Assembly (NCBI GenBank): GCA_017544835.1
Contig: JAFYDI010000029.1
Coordinates: 1 to 62,283 of the forward strand
DNA length: 62,283 nt
Source: Lachnospiraceae bacterium
GTDB lineage: Bacteria; Bacillota; Clostridia; Lachnospirales; Lachnospiraceae
Direction: 5' to 3'
Shown here: positions 24,984-34,423 of the stretch, piece by piece
Numbering within the stretch: position 1 is the first letter of the stretch
How the letters are laid out: each line of letters starts with the position of its first letter
Program-made: the position numbers and the translations under genes
The notes under the pieces: generated by a model
Databases searched by the model: none
Told to the model about the DNA's origin: nothing
What the model saw: only the letters and a program-made list of their open reading frames with translations

Positions 24984-27014
24984 TTATGCCGTTACCATCC
25001 CAACCGACTGAAGTTCTACGTTTGATTCTATTTCATTGTAGGATATTGCAACCATATCCTTGTAATACTCTTCCGTAAGGCGCTTAAAGTACATGCGCAC
25101 AATGGGCGATGTTACCACTATCTGAGCCTTGCCCAAGTTCTCAAGCTTGTTAAGCTCTCTGCCTGTAGCATCGATGATGGCCTTGGAACGCTCGGGATCG
25201 AGTGTAAGGTACGCGCCCTGCTCGGTCTGCTTGACACTTGCCATAATCTCCTGCTCTATCTTGGGGTCGAGCGTAACCACGCTTGTGGTCTCGTTCTGCG
25301 GGAAGAATCTGCTGGAAATAACGCGCTTAAGGCTCTGACGCACATACTCCGTAAGGATATCCGTATCTCTTGTGGATGGCGCATAGTCTGCAAGTGTTTC
25401 GAAGATTGTAAGGAGGTCTCTTATAGAGACGCTTTCCTTGAGCAGGTTCTGAAGAATCTTCTGAATCTCGCCAAGAGACAAAAGCTTCGGGAACAGTTCG
25501 TCCACAACCGAAGGATTGGATTCCTTAAGGTTATTGATAAGCGACTGTACATCCTGACGGGTAAGAAGCTCTGCAATGTGCTGTCTGATAATCTCGGTTA
25601 AGTGAGTGGCGATAATACTCGGCGGGTCTACTACCGTGTAACCGAGGCTCTCCGCACGCTCACGCTGGCCTTCCGTAATCCATACTGCAGGAAGGTGGAA
25701 AGAAGGTTCGAATGTAGGAATACCGGTAATCTCTTCCTCGACATAACCGGGGTTCATGGCCATGTAATGGTCGAAAAGAATCTCACCTTCACTTACCTGA
25801 ATACCCTTTATCTTTATTATATACTGATTGGGGTTAAGCTGTATATTATCTCTTAAACGAATTATGGGCACGACTGTACCAAGTTCAAGAGCTATCTGTC
25901 TACGAATCATTACGACACGGTCGAGAAGGTCGCCACCCTGACTTACATTGGCAAGAGGGATAATACCGTAACCGAATTCAAGTTCAATCGGGTCAACCTG
26001 CAATAGCGAATTGACATTCTCCGGTTGTCGTATCTCCTGAGCCTCCTGCTCTTCCTGCTCGGTCTCCGTCTCAATCTTCGACGTTTCTATTGAGCCTTGC
26101 ATTACTCGTCCTGCGATGATAAATGACATACCAAGGACGATAAAGATAACTTTGTTAAGAGGTGTAACGAGGCCAAGGAAAGTAATGGCACCGCCCACGA
26201 TATATAAAGCCTTCGGAATACCGAAAAGCTGGCTTACAAGTACATTACCAAAGTCAGCCGCACCGGAGCCCTTGGTAACAAGGATACCGGTTGAAAGAGA
26301 TATAAGAAGCGAAGGAATCTGCGATACAAGACCGTCACCGATTGTAAGAATGGTGTATGTGGAAAGCGCAGTCGATAACGCTTCACCTCTCTGCGTACCC
26401 ATTACGATACCGCCCACAATATTGATGGCAGTAATGATAAGGCCCGCCACAGCGTCTCCCTTAACGTACTTAACAGCACCGTCCATGGAGCCAAAGAAGC
26501 TTGCTTCCTGCTGAATCTTATCTCTTCGAATCTTAGCTTCGGTATCCGTGATGGCACCCGTATTTAAGTCGGCATCGATAGCCATCTGCTTACCGGGCAT
26601 TGCATCGAGGGTGAATCTTGCGGTAACTTCAGCTACTCGCTCGGAACCTTTGTTGATAACGATAAACTGAATGAGTACCAGTATGATAAATACGATAACG
26701 CCTACAACGAGGTTGTTGCCGCCTACGAAACTACCGAAAGTTTCGACAACGTTACCGGGCTGACCGGTAGAAAGAATAAGCTTTGTAGACGATACGTTTA
26801 GTGATATTCTGAAAATTGTCGTAAACAAAAGAATCGTGGGAAAGTATGACAAATCCAGTACTTCTTTTGAAAACATACATACAAACATTATTAAGAATGC
26901 TATGGAAATATTTATGGCAAGACAAATATCAAGAAGCCATGAGGGAATGGGCACGATAAGCATTACGAATGCCGCAAGAATATATATTGCAACACCAAGA
27001 TCGGCTTTTTTCAT
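24984..27014 (-). CDS. flhA: flagellar export gate protein FlhA
   Basis: Large export-gate subunit of the flagellar type III secretion system. The 676-residue protein has eight predicted hydrophobic segments in the N-terminal half and the conserved cytoplasmic loop between them (residues about 140-190, RFTLDAMPGKQMAIDADLNTG split here as RFTLDAMPGKQ and MAIDADL). A C-terminal cytoplasmic domain follows. AAAGGAG lies 7 nt before the ATG at 27014, while the ATG two codons upstream is only 1 nt from that site, so 27014 is chosen. Confidence 0.96.
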   Translation of the reverse strand: MKKADLGVAIYILAAFVMLIVPIPSWLLDICLAINISIAFLIMFVCMFSKEVLDLSYFPTILLFTTIFRISLNVSSTKLILSTGQPGNVVETFGSFVGGNNLVVGVIVFIILVLIQFIVINKGSERVAEVTARFTLDAMPGKQMAIDADLNTGAITDTEAKIRRDKIQQEASFFGSMDGAVKYVKGDAVAGLIITAINIVGGIVMGTQRGEALSTALSTYTILTIGDGLVSQIPSLLISLSTGILVTKGSGAADFGNVLVSQLFGIPKALYIVGGAITFLGLVTPLNKVIFIVLGMSFIIAGRVMQGSIETSKIETETEQEEQEAQEIRQPENVNSLLQVDPIELEFGYGIIPLANVSQGGDLLDRVVMIRRQIALELGTVVPIIRLRDNIQLNPNQYIIKIKGIQVSEGEILFDHYMAMNPGYVEEEITGIPTFEPSFHLPAVWITEGQRERAESLGYTVVDPPSIIATHLTEIIRQHIAELLTRQDVQSLINNLKESNPSVVDELFPKLLSLGEIQKILQNLLKESVSIRDLLTIFETLADYAPSTRDTDILTEYVRQSLKRVISSRFFPQNETTSVVTLDPKIEQEIMASVKQTEQGAYLTLDPERSKAIIDATGRELNKLENLGKAQIVVTSPIVRMYFKRLTEEYYKDMVAISYNEIESNVELQSVGMVTA

Positions 27015-27035
27015 TCTCATGCTCCTTTCAATTTA

Positions 27036-28145
27036 TTATGATATCTTTCCCTTAAGCTTGTATACAAAGGCAAGAACCTCTGCAACCGCCTGGTATAATT
27101 CCGGGGGTATCATTTCCCCGACTTCGACATTGGCGTAGAGCATACGCGCAAGAGGCTTATTCTCCACTATCTCAATGTCATACTCTCTTGCCTGCTCCTT
27201 GATACGCTGCGCAAGAAAGTTCTCACCCTTGGCCACAACTATGGGCGCGCTGTAATTGTCTGCGTCATACATGATTGCAACCGCGTAATGGGTAGGGTTG
27301 GTAATTACTACGTCAGCTTTCGGAAGGTTCTGCATCATACGACGCTGCGAGGCCTCACGCATTCTCTGTCTTATCTGACCTTTAATCTGAGGATCGCCTT
27401 CCTGCTGTTTGTATTCTTCTTTAATCTCCTGCTTGGTCATCTTTAAGTCATCGCTGAATTTCCATCTCTGGTATGCCAAATCGGCAAAAGCAATTACCAG
27501 ATAAGCGGCGGCTATCCTGATTCCCAAATCCACCACCAGCTTGCAGGTATCACCGATTCCTTCATAAAGCGATACATCGTAAAGCAGGAACAAACCGTTT
27601 ATATTCTTCTTAAGGAAAGACCATGCAACCACAAGAATGATTGCGATTTTAAGTATGGCCTTTATTAATTCTACAATTGCGTTCTTGGAAAAAATCTTCT
27701 TAAATCCGCTTATGGGATTAATCTTGGAGCCTTTGGGCTGTAAGGGCTTAGTCGTAGGCTTCCAGCCCACCTGAGCCACGTCGCATACGAAAGATACGAT
27801 AAAAGCTATAATCAGTATCGGTGCAAGCATAATGATAAGCTGCAATATACACTGAATCACAAGATTTATAATGTCGTTACTGTTAACATATCCGTCGTAG
27901 TTCTTGATATACTCGGAAATGTCGTCATAGCATAAGTGAAAGAAATTTACGAGATTATTGCCTAAAGTGCCGGTCCAGAACCTAAGTACCAAAAACAGCG
28001 CCATAAGGCTGAAGGCATTCTCAATCTCTTTAGACTTGGCGACGTTACCTTCTTTTCTTGCATCACTTTTCTTTTTCTCGGTTGCGGGTTCTGTCTTCTC
28101 TCCGCCGGGTGCTTCTGCGAAGAACTGAAGATTATATTTAATCAT
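27036..28145 (-). CDS. flhB: flagellar export switch protein FlhB
   Basis: Switches export specificity from rod/hook to filament substrates. The 369-residue protein has four membrane segments (about 40-60, 98-122, 160-178, 205-225) and a cytoplasmic tail with the autocleavage motif N283-P-T-H286 in VVITNPTHYAVA. The N-terminus carries the usual EKTEPATEKKKSDARKEG charged stretch. It overlaps fliR by 4 nt (ATGA). Confidence 0.96.
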   Translation of the reverse strand: MIKYNLQFFAEAPGGEKTEPATEKKKSDARKEGNVAKSKEIENAFSLMALFLVLRFWTGTLGNNLVNFFHLCYDDISEYIKNYDGYVNSNDIINLVIQCILQLIIMLAPILIIAFIVSFVCDVAQVGWKPTTKPLQPKGSKINPISGFKKIFSKNAIVELIKAILKIAIILVVAWSFLKKNINGLFLLYDVSLYEGIGDTCKLVVDLGIRIAAAYLVIAFADLAYQRWKFSDDLKMTKQEIKEEYKQQEGDPQIKGQIRQRMREASQRRMMQNLPKADVVITNPTHYAVAIMYDADNYSAPIVVAKGENFLAQRIKEQAREYDIEIVENKPLARMLYANVEVGEMIPPELYQAVAEVLAFVYKLKGKIS

Positions 28146-28921
28146 GTGATGGCCTCCGCAAAAAGAGTAATCATTTTCTTAATCTCGCTTAAAATGGCAG
28201 TCGATGCGCCGGGCAGCATTCCCACTGTCAAAAAAAGCACTCCGAGTCCTAATAAAATCTTTAACTGCATACCTACGGCAAACATGTTAAGCTGAGGCGA
28301 AACCTTGGTAAGTATACCCAAAATTGCATTAAGCAAAAGCATTGCCGCAAATACCGGAAGGCAGAATCTAAAGCCTAAAGCCAGATAATCTCTTAAAAAA
28401 GTAAGCATTGCGGATAATAACTTATCCGACGCAAAAACGGCGCCGCTTACCGGTATGAGATTAAATGTCTCTATGATGGCCGCGAGCACATACTGGTACA
28501 TTCCGCTTATCATAAGCATAAGCAGGACCGTGTACTGATAATATGTACCGCTAATAGTCACAGATTCTCTTGATACGGGGTCGAAAAGCGATACCATGGA
28601 AAGACCGATTTCCATGTCCACAAGATGACCCGCAAAGTTTAGTATTGCAACGCAGATGGCTGCGGAATATCCGATTAAAATGCCTGTTAAGGCTTCTTTG
28701 ACCCCAAAGACTGCATACATTAATACGGTGGAGTATTCAGGATGTACGGGAGTTAACGTCTGATACACTAATGCCGATATCAAGACGCCGAGGCCAATCT
28801 TAACGCGCGCCGGCGTATTGGTCATTCCGAAGAAGGGAGCTGTGTGAATAAAGCAGGTAATTCGAACGACTATCAAAAGAAAGAATTCAAGATCGCGCAG
28901 GGAAAAAGTGAAGTTGAACAT
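28142..28921 (-). CDS. fliR: flagellar export protein FliR
   Basis: Membrane component of the export-gate core (FliPQR). The 259-residue, strongly hydrophobic protein has about six membrane segments. It has the family's PFFGMTNTPARVKIGLG early segment and GHLVDMEIGLSMVSLFDP in the middle. The start follows TAGGGAGGGTGTAG. Encoded between fliQ and flhB in the canonical order. Confidence 0.95.
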   Translation of the reverse strand: MFNFTFSLRDLEFFLLIVVRITCFIHTAPFFGMTNTPARVKIGLGVLISALVYQTLTPVHPEYSTVLMYAVFGVKEALTGILIGYSAAICVAILNFAGHLVDMEIGLSMVSLFDPVSRESVTISGTYYQYTVLLMLMISGMYQYVLAAIIETFNLIPVSGAVFASDKLLSAMLTFLRDYLALGFRFCLPVFAAMLLLNAILGILTKVSPQLNMFAVGMQLKILLGLGVLFLTVGMLPGASTAILSEIKKMITLFAEAIT

Positions 28922-28932
28922 CTACACCCTCC

Positions 28933-29202
28933 CTAATGAATGTACACCGCAAAATTCGTCCAGAGTTCCACCATGTATTCCTTCATGTCCGTAAGCATCC
29001 AGTTACCAAGGAGCATAAGCCCCAAGAATACACATACAATCTTAGGTACGAATGTAAGTGTCTGTTCCTGGATGGATGTAACTGTCTGAAAAATACTGAT
29101 AACCAAACCGATTATCAAAGAAATAAGCAGAATGGGCGCAGAAAGCTTGATAACAAGAAACAGACCCTGACTGACAATCTTTACAACATCATCAATTTGC
29201 AT
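28933..29202 (-). CDS. fliQ: flagellar export protein FliQ
   Basis: Small export-gate subunit. The 89-residue protein has two membrane hairpins with the typical SAPILLISLIIGLVISIFQ, then TSIQEQTLTFVPK. Full family length. Between fliP and fliR. Confidence 0.96.
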   Translation of the reverse strand: MQIDDVVKIVSQGLFLVIKLSAPILLISLIIGLVISIFQTVTSIQEQTLTFVPKIVCVFLGLMLLGNWMLTDMKEYMVELWTNFAVYIH

Positions 29203-29220
29203 CTTCTACACCCCTTTCCC

Positions 29221-30081
29221 CTAATAAAAGGATTTAACCAGTGAACCTATGATAAGGTTCCATCCGTCCGCAAGCACAAACAAAAGCACTTTAAAAGGCA
29301 TTGAAATTGTGGTGGGCGGTAGCATCATCATACCCATACTCATAAGTACCGACGCAACAATCATGTCGATTACCACAAAAGGTATGTATATGATAAAGCC
29401 GATAATAAAAGCAGTTCTTAACTCACTTACGACAAAGCTTGGAACCAGGATGTAATTTGGTATGGAACTTAAAGCTCCGTCCCATTCGACATCCGCGATT
29501 TCCATAAACAGACGCACGTCTTTGGTCTGAGTCTGTCCGTACATAAAGTCTCTGAAGGGGTCCATAACCTTCTCAATGGCTTCAGCCTGAGTAATCTCTC
29601 CCCTGTCAAAAGGAAGAACCGCTTCATTGTACGCTTTGGTAAGTGTACCTTGCATAATGAAAAAAGTAAGAATCAAGGCAAGTCCTATAAGCACGTTATT
29701 GGGCGGAGCCGTTGAGGTGTTAAGGGCTGACCTTGTAAAATGAAGAACTATAATAATTCTTGTAAATGACGTAAGCATCACAAGAAGTAACGGAGCAAGG
29801 GCTATTAATGTAAGGGTCAGAAGAATTCTTAAGGACCCTGCCAGTTCTCCGTTACCGTTATTATAGGTAACCGTTAAATCGTTAGATATATTTAATTCTT
29901 TCAGTTCATCTGCCGTCTGAGCGCTGCCGGGCTCGTTAATGTTTGTTCTTCTCTCCGTATCTCCCGCTAAGTGAGAGTCGGCATGATTATCAAGCCCGCC
30001 TGCATAGGCAGTTGATTTCTGACTTATAAACAATATGCCTACCACAATGAGCAGGCATATCAATCTAATCAGTCTTTTCAT
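29221..30081 (-). CDS. fliP: flagellar export protein FliP
   Basis: Core subunit of the export gate. The 286-residue protein has a cleavable signal peptide (about 1-28, KRLIRLICLLIVVGILF then AYAGG), a polar external stretch, and four membrane segments with LLVMLTSFTRIIIVLHFTR, FIIGFIIYIPFVVIDM and SVLMSMGMMMLPP. The ATG overlaps the fliO stop by 4 nt. Confidence 0.96.
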   Translation of the reverse strand: MKRLIRLICLLIVVGILFISQKSTAYAGGLDNHADSHLAGDTERRTNINEPGSAQTADELKELNISNDLTVTYNNGNGELAGSLRILLTLTLIALAPLLLVMLTSFTRIIIVLHFTRSALNTSTAPPNNVLIGLALILTFFIMQGTLTKAYNEAVLPFDRGEITQAEAIEKVMDPFRDFMYGQTQTKDVRLFMEIADVEWDGALSSIPNYILVPSFVVSELRTAFIIGFIIYIPFVVIDMIVASVLMSMGMMMLPPTTISMPFKVLLFVLADGWNLIIGSLVKSFY

Positions 30082-30446
30082 TTATTGTCAGTTTCCCCGT
30101 CATCCCTGGCTTTATTCATAAAGTCTTTAAAAGAAAATGTACCTTGAGGCATAGATTCGTAATTAAGGGAGTCCTCATTAATCTCCCCTATTGTTGTAAC
30201 TTCATCCTTGCCTATAGCTATCGCAAAGCATCGGTCTCCTATTCGGACAACCTCAATAAGCTTTCCGGGGGCGATTCTCTTAGATTCAAGAATCACAATG
30301 TTTTCCCCGGGAGCCTTTTCTCTTTGATAGTTGGCAATCCACTTTGTGACAAAGAAGGTAAGGGCAAGCACAAAGACGAATATTAACAATACGACTATGA
30401 GCTGGCCTACTCCTCCTACAGTGGATGCAAGGATTGTATGATACAT
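30078..30446 (-). CDS. fliO: flagellar biosynthesis protein FliO (FliZ-type)
   Basis: Assists assembly of the FliP ring. The 122-residue protein has one N-terminal membrane segment (about 11-33) and a small cytoplasmic beta domain with VILESKRIAPGKLIEVVRIGDR split as LESKRIAPG and EVVRIGDRCFAIAIG. The start overlaps the cheY stop by one base, and the end overlaps fliP by 4 nt. Confidence 0.9.
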   Translation of the reverse strand: MYHTILASTVGGVGQLIVVLLIFVFVLALTFFVTKWIANYQREKAPGENIVILESKRIAPGKLIEVVRIGDRCFAIAIGKDEVTTIGEINEDSLNYESMPQGTFSFKDFMNKARDDGETDNK

Positions 30447-30808
30447 TAACCTACGACCTTCTTAACCGCTTCAAGTACACGATCTGCCTGGAAAGGCTTA
30501 ACGATAAAGTCCTTGGCACCTGACTGAATTGACTCTATAACCATGGCCTGCTGTCCCATTGCCGAACACATAATAACCATGGCACCGGGGTCTCCTTCTT
30601 TAATCTTTTTAAGGGCCTGAATACCGTCCATTTCGGGCATGGTAATATCCATAAGTACAAGATCGGGTTTGGTTTCATTGTACTTTTCAACAGCCTTAAG
30701 CCCATTTTCAGCCTCACCGACTACAACATAGCCGTTCTTTGTAAGAATGTCCTTAATCATCATTCTCATGAAGGCTGCGTCATCACAGATTAAAATATTT
30801 TTTGCCAT
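30446..30808 (-). CDS. cheY: chemotaxis response regulator CheY
   Basis: Single receiver domain that binds FliM when phosphorylated. The 120-residue protein has the acidic pocket Asp9-Asp10, phospho-acceptor Asp54 (LVLMDITMP), Ser82 and Lys104 (IVKPF). Encoded between fliY and fliO, as in Bacillus. Confidence 0.96.
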   Translation of the reverse strand: MAKNILICDDAAFMRMMIKDILTKNGYVVVGEAENGLKAVEKYNETKPDLVLMDITMPEMDGIQALKKIKEGDPGAMVIMCSAMGQQAMVIESIQSGAKDFIVKPFQADRVLEAVKKVVG

Positions 30809-30830
30809 AATTTTTCTCCTATCGGTTAGT

Positions 30831-32045
30831 TTATTTAATTATTTCCGTAATACGAACTGCGAAGCTTTCTTCAATAACTACAACCTCGCCCTTGGCCACG
30901 AACTTGCCGTTAACCAATACATCAATCGGCTCACCGGCTATTTTATCAAGTTCAATGATTGTGCCGGGTGCGAAATCGAGTATCTCGGATATGGACTTGC
31001 TTGTTCGTCCAAGCTCAACTGTTACGTTAAGCGGAACGTCCATAATTAATCCGATGTTCTCATTGGCCTGCATTGCTGCGTACTCGGGATTGAAGCTTTG
31101 GAACTGAGCAGGCTGAACGTTCATCTGCTGCATGTTCGGCATCATTCCCGGCATCATCATACCAGGCATACCCATACCCATATTTGGCATTCCCATGTTA
31201 GGCATACCGTTCATAGACTGATCCATACCCATACCCGGCTGCATCTGGGGCTGCTGAGGCTGTTGTTGAGGCGTCGGTGCTGCCTGAGGTGTAGGAGCGG
31301 GAGCCGGTGCCGGCTCGGGCTCTGCGGGTGCTGTCGAGTCCATAAAGGTTTTGACTAACCTTTTTGCGAAGTCTAAAGGATACAACTGCATAATGGTTGA
31401 ATCCACAAGATCTTCAATCTGCATTGTAAATGCTACCTTAACAAACGTTCCACCAAGGAAAGGAGAAATATCCTCACCGTTTTGGTATTCCGTTAAATCA
31501 AGCAAAGTCGCGTCGGGAGGGCTGATATCAATCATGGTACCAAGCATTGTGGAAAGGGATGTTGCAGCCGCGCCCATCATCTGGTTCATGGCTTCGGAGA
31601 TGGCACTTAAGTGAAGCTCTCCTAGCTCTCCGTCCGTATTGGTACCGTCGCCTCCCATCATAAGGTCGGTGATGACTTTAACGTCATGTTCACGTAATAC
31701 TAAAATATTCGAGCCGTCAAGACCGGCCGTGTAATGAATCTGAATAAAAACACAGGGCTTCTCGTAGTCGCCTGTAACCCCCTGCCAATTAACCATGGAT
31801 ACAACAGGAGTTGTGATGTTAACCTTGCGATTTACAAGGGAATAAAGCGTTGTAGCCGATGACCCCATACTGATGTTGGCTACTTCCCCTACAGCGTCTT
31901 TCTCAACATCCGATAAAGTATCGTCTGCCGAAACGCCTGCGTCTGCGGGAGCACCGGTATCGGGTGTCGCTCCGCCTGCCATATCGCCGGGATCCATGCC
32001 GCTCAGGAGAGCATTAATTTCGTCCTGAGATAACATTCCATCCAT
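30831..32045 (-). CDS. fliY: flagellar switch protein FliY (CheC-like plus FliN domain)
   Basis: Switch-complex subunit and CheY-P phosphatase. The 404-residue protein begins with the FliM-type CheY-binding peptide LSQDEINALLSGM. A CheC-like domain (about 45-235) follows with two active-site motifs, EVANISMGS (Glu54, Asn57) and SEAMNQMMG (Glu151, Asn154). Next comes a Pro/Ala/Gln then Met/Gly/Asn/Pro-rich linker (about 237-327) and a C-terminal FliN/SpoA domain (about 332-404). AGGAGG lies 9 nt before the ATG. The Met-rich linker, with repeated MPNMG units, is unusual. Confidence 0.95.
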   Translation of the reverse strand: MDGMLSQDEINALLSGMDPGDMAGGATPDTGAPADAGVSADDTLSDVEKDAVGEVANISMGSSATTLYSLVNRKVNITTPVVSMVNWQGVTGDYEKPCVFIQIHYTAGLDGSNILVLREHDVKVITDLMMGGDGTNTDGELGELHLSAISEAMNQMMGAAATSLSTMLGTMIDISPPDATLLDLTEYQNGEDISPFLGGTFVKVAFTMQIEDLVDSTIMQLYPLDFAKRLVKTFMDSTAPAEPEPAPAPAPTPQAAPTPQQQPQQPQMQPGMGMDQSMNGMPNMGMPNMGMGMPGMMMPGMMPNMQQMNVQPAQFQSFNPEYAAMQANENIGLIMDVPLNVTVELGRTSKSISEILDFAPGTIIELDKIAGEPIDVLVNGKFVAKGEVVVIEESFAVRITEIIK

Positions 32046-32048
32046 GTA

Positions 32049-33029
32049 TTATTCCTCCTCCCTGATTACTTCGGTAACCCTTGCGGCGTATTTGTCTTTC
32101 TCCGTACCGGGAACCGATTTAAACTTCTTAATGTTTCCGACGTATACATCAAGTTCGGAATCAACCGTTGTATCCAGTCGGATAATGTCGCCAAGCTGTA
32201 AGCCTATAAAGTCGCTTACTGAAATGGCGCTTTGTCCCATAACTACCTTAACAGGTACGTCCACTCTCTTAATCAGGGACTCTATATAAAGCTCATAATC
32301 TTCACCGGAATTATCCTGCATGGTGGAGAACCAGAACTTTGTATTCAACCTATCCATGATGCTCTCTAACGTAAAGTAAGGGAGACACATGTTCATGAAA
32401 CCTTCCACCTCACCGATTTTAACATTCAGTGTTACGATGGCTATCATTTCATTGGGCGCTATTACCTGTGCAAACTGAGGATTGGTCTCTATACGCTCCA
32501 AGACGGGGTTAATGTCCAGAACGTTTTTCCAGGGTTCACGCATAAGCTGGATGGAAATGATTAAAAGTTTTTCAATAATGGTCATCTCGATTTCGGAGAA
32601 CTCACGGTTCTTCTCAAGCGGGATGCCTTTACCCCCAAGCATTCTGTCTATCATGGCAAACCCAAGGTTGGCTGCCAAGTCAAGTATTATATTACCACCT
32701 AATGGTTGGAAATTTATTATACCCAAAATTACGGGGTTTGAAAGTGCGTTTGTGAACTCGGAATATGTTACTGTTTCCGAGCTTGCCACGTTAACCTGTA
32801 CGTTCTTTCGAAGGTACACCGGAAGGCTGGTGGCAAGTAGTCTTCCGTAGTGTTCATATATAATTTCAAGTGTTCGTAAATGCTCTTTAGAGAACTTCGC
32901 CGGACGCTTAAAGTCGTAGTTCTTGACTTGTCTGTCCCCTTTGTCCTGCATCTCGTCCACATCCAGCTCACCGGTACTTAAGGCTGCAAGCAGACTGTCT
33001 ATCTCATTTTGAGATAATACCTCACCCAC
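32049..33029 (-). CDS. fliM: flagellar motor switch protein FliM
   Basis: Binds CheY-P and sets rotation direction. I choose the GTG at 33029 (AGGAGG 8 nt upstream), giving 326 residues and an N-terminus GEVLSQNEIDSLL typical of the family. A GTG three codons earlier abuts the ribosome site and is unlikely. The N-terminal CheY-binding peptide, the central domain (YGRLLATSLPVYLRKNVQV, NLGFAMIDRMLGG) and a C-terminal SpoA domain are all present. Confidence 0.95.
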   Translation of the reverse strand: MGEVLSQNEIDSLLAALSTGELDVDEMQDKGDRQVKNYDFKRPAKFSKEHLRTLEIIYEHYGRLLATSLPVYLRKNVQVNVASSETVTYSEFTNALSNPVILGIINFQPLGGNIILDLAANLGFAMIDRMLGGKGIPLEKNREFSEIEMTIIEKLLIISIQLMREPWKNVLDINPVLERIETNPQFAQVIAPNEMIAIVTLNVKIGEVEGFMNMCLPYFTLESIMDRLNTKFWFSTMQDNSGEDYELYIESLIKRVDVPVKVVMGQSAISVSDFIGLQLGDIIRLDTTVDSELDVYVGNIKKFKSVPGTEKDKYAARVTEVIREEE

Positions 33030-33074
33030 GAAGTTCACCTCCTCATTTGTATGACGTTAAGGCTTAGCCTTCTC

Positions 33075-33584
33075 TTACTGATACATGATATTGCTGAATG
33101 TAACCATGTATATAAATGTGGAGCCGTAGGTCTCCTGAATCTTCTTAAGGATTTCCGCCTTCATGGCTTCGGTATTGGACTGAGCCTCTTCAAGAGTGTA
33201 TGAACCGATAACCGTATTCATAATATCCTGAATAACACTGACCCTTGCCGATACGGAAGGTCCTAAAACTTCGTAGTCCTCATGCTTGGTGTTCATGTAT
33301 ACGGCTGCGCTTACAAGGCAGAAATGAGACTTATCGTCTGTTTTCTTAAGCGCGATGGTCATTTCGGGAATGTCAACCGGTTCTGCGTCTACCAAAGCTA
33401 CCGTCGTATCCTCTTCTTCGGTTCCCGTGGGTGTAAGCTCGATATTGAGTACACTTGCGATGTTACTTACAAGTGCTCCCGTTTTCTTGGCCGTGCCCAT
33501 AACGGAGAACATCATTATGGCCGTAAGCACAAGGTTAACCACCATAAGAGCCAATATAAGTATGGAAATAAGATTCTTCTTCAT
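33075..33584 (-). CDS. fliL: flagellar basal body-associated protein FliL
   Basis: Stator-associated membrane protein. The 169-residue protein has an N-terminal membrane helix (about 5-30) and an external stomatin-like domain with the ALKKTDDKSHFCLVSAAVY strand region. The start follows GAGGATGTGACGGT. Encoded next to motB as expected for its motor role. Confidence 0.92.
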   Translation of the reverse strand: MKKNLISILILALMVVNLVLTAIMMFSVMGTAKKTGALVSNIASVLNIELTPTGTEEEDTTVALVDAEPVDIPEMTIALKKTDDKSHFCLVSAAVYMNTKHEDYEVLGPSVSARVSVIQDIMNTVIGSYTLEEAQSNTEAMKAEILKKIQETYGSTFIYMVTFSNIMYQ

Positions 33585-33607
33585 ACCGTCACATCCTCTG
33601 TTTAGTA

Positions 33608-34423
33608 TTAGTAATTGCTTAATTCGTGATAAATCTTAATCTCTACTCTTCTGTTACGATCTCTGCCCTCTGCCGTTGAATTATCGGCTATGGGGCAATA
33701 CTCGCCTCGTCCGCTGTGTTTAAGTAGCGACGGGTCGAGGGACGTGTTATCAAGTAAGAAATAGAATACGGAAATAGCTCGGGCCGCACTGAGTTCGTCG
33801 TTGTTCTTGTAAAGCTTTGAGTACTGAGGAACGTTATCTGTGTGTCCTTCGATTTCTATCTCGTACTTGGCATATCTTTCAAGAATCATACCGACCTTGC
33901 GAAGCGTAGGCTCTACGGAATCCAAAAGTTCAGCTGAGCCGGGCTTAAAAAGAATGGCTCCCTTAAGCGTAAGCTGCACATACTGGCTGTTAAAGTCTAC
34001 GTCCACTTTGTCCGCAATGTTATTCTCCGCCAAAGCTTCTTCAAACTGCTCGGCAAGAGATTCGCTGGCTTCAAGCTTCTTCGTGTTGATGTCTTCAAGT
34101 TCTTTCTGAAGGTCGTCAAAACGCTCTGCGTTGGCATCGTTGTCAGCCATTGCGCCGGTAGAATTTATGTACTTGTCAAGTTCATTAAGCTGACTTACTC
34201 CGTTGCTTATCAACACTCCGTCACCGATTGCGGTACTTCCTGCGGAGAATATGCTGAAAGTGCTTTGAAACGAAGCCGCAATTTCTTCAAACTTCGCCGC
34301 GTCGACACTGGAGGACGCAAAAAGCAATACAAAGAAGCAAAGAAGCAAGTTCATAAGGTCCGCGAAAGTACTTAACCACGGGGAACCGGGGCCGCCTCCG
34401 GGATCCTGTTTCTTTCTTGCCAT
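33608..34423 (-). CDS. motB: flagellar motor stator protein MotB
   Basis: Peptidoglycan-anchored stator subunit. The 271-residue protein has a basic tail, one membrane helix with the proton-binding Asp22 in TFADLMNLLLCFF, a plug and linker region, and a C-terminal OmpA-like domain with EIEGHTDNVP and LSAARAISV. The ATG overlaps the motA stop by one base. Confidence 0.95.
   Translation of the reverse strand: MARKKQDPGGGPGSPWLSTFADLMNLLLCFFVLLFASSSVDAAKFEEIAASFQSTFSIFSAGSTAIGDGVLISNGVSQLNELDKYINSTGAMADNDANAERFDDLQKELEDINTKKLEASESLAEQFEEALAENNIADKVDVDFNSQYVQLTLKGAILFKPGSAELLDSVEPTLRKVGMILERYAKYEIEIEGHTDNVPQYSKLYKNNDELSAARAISVFYFLLDNTSLDPSLLKHSGRGEYCPIADNSTAEGRDRNRRVEIKIYHELSNY

Noticed and set aside
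31130-31240. Possible CRISPR-like or tandem repeat at the FliY Met-rich region
   Set aside because: The repeats are short in-frame codon repeats coding for MPNMG units, with no spacers.
31098-31358. His/Arg-rich 86-codon frame opposite the FliY linker
   Set aside because: It is the complement of the Met/Gly/Pro repeat linker, not a real metal-binding protein.
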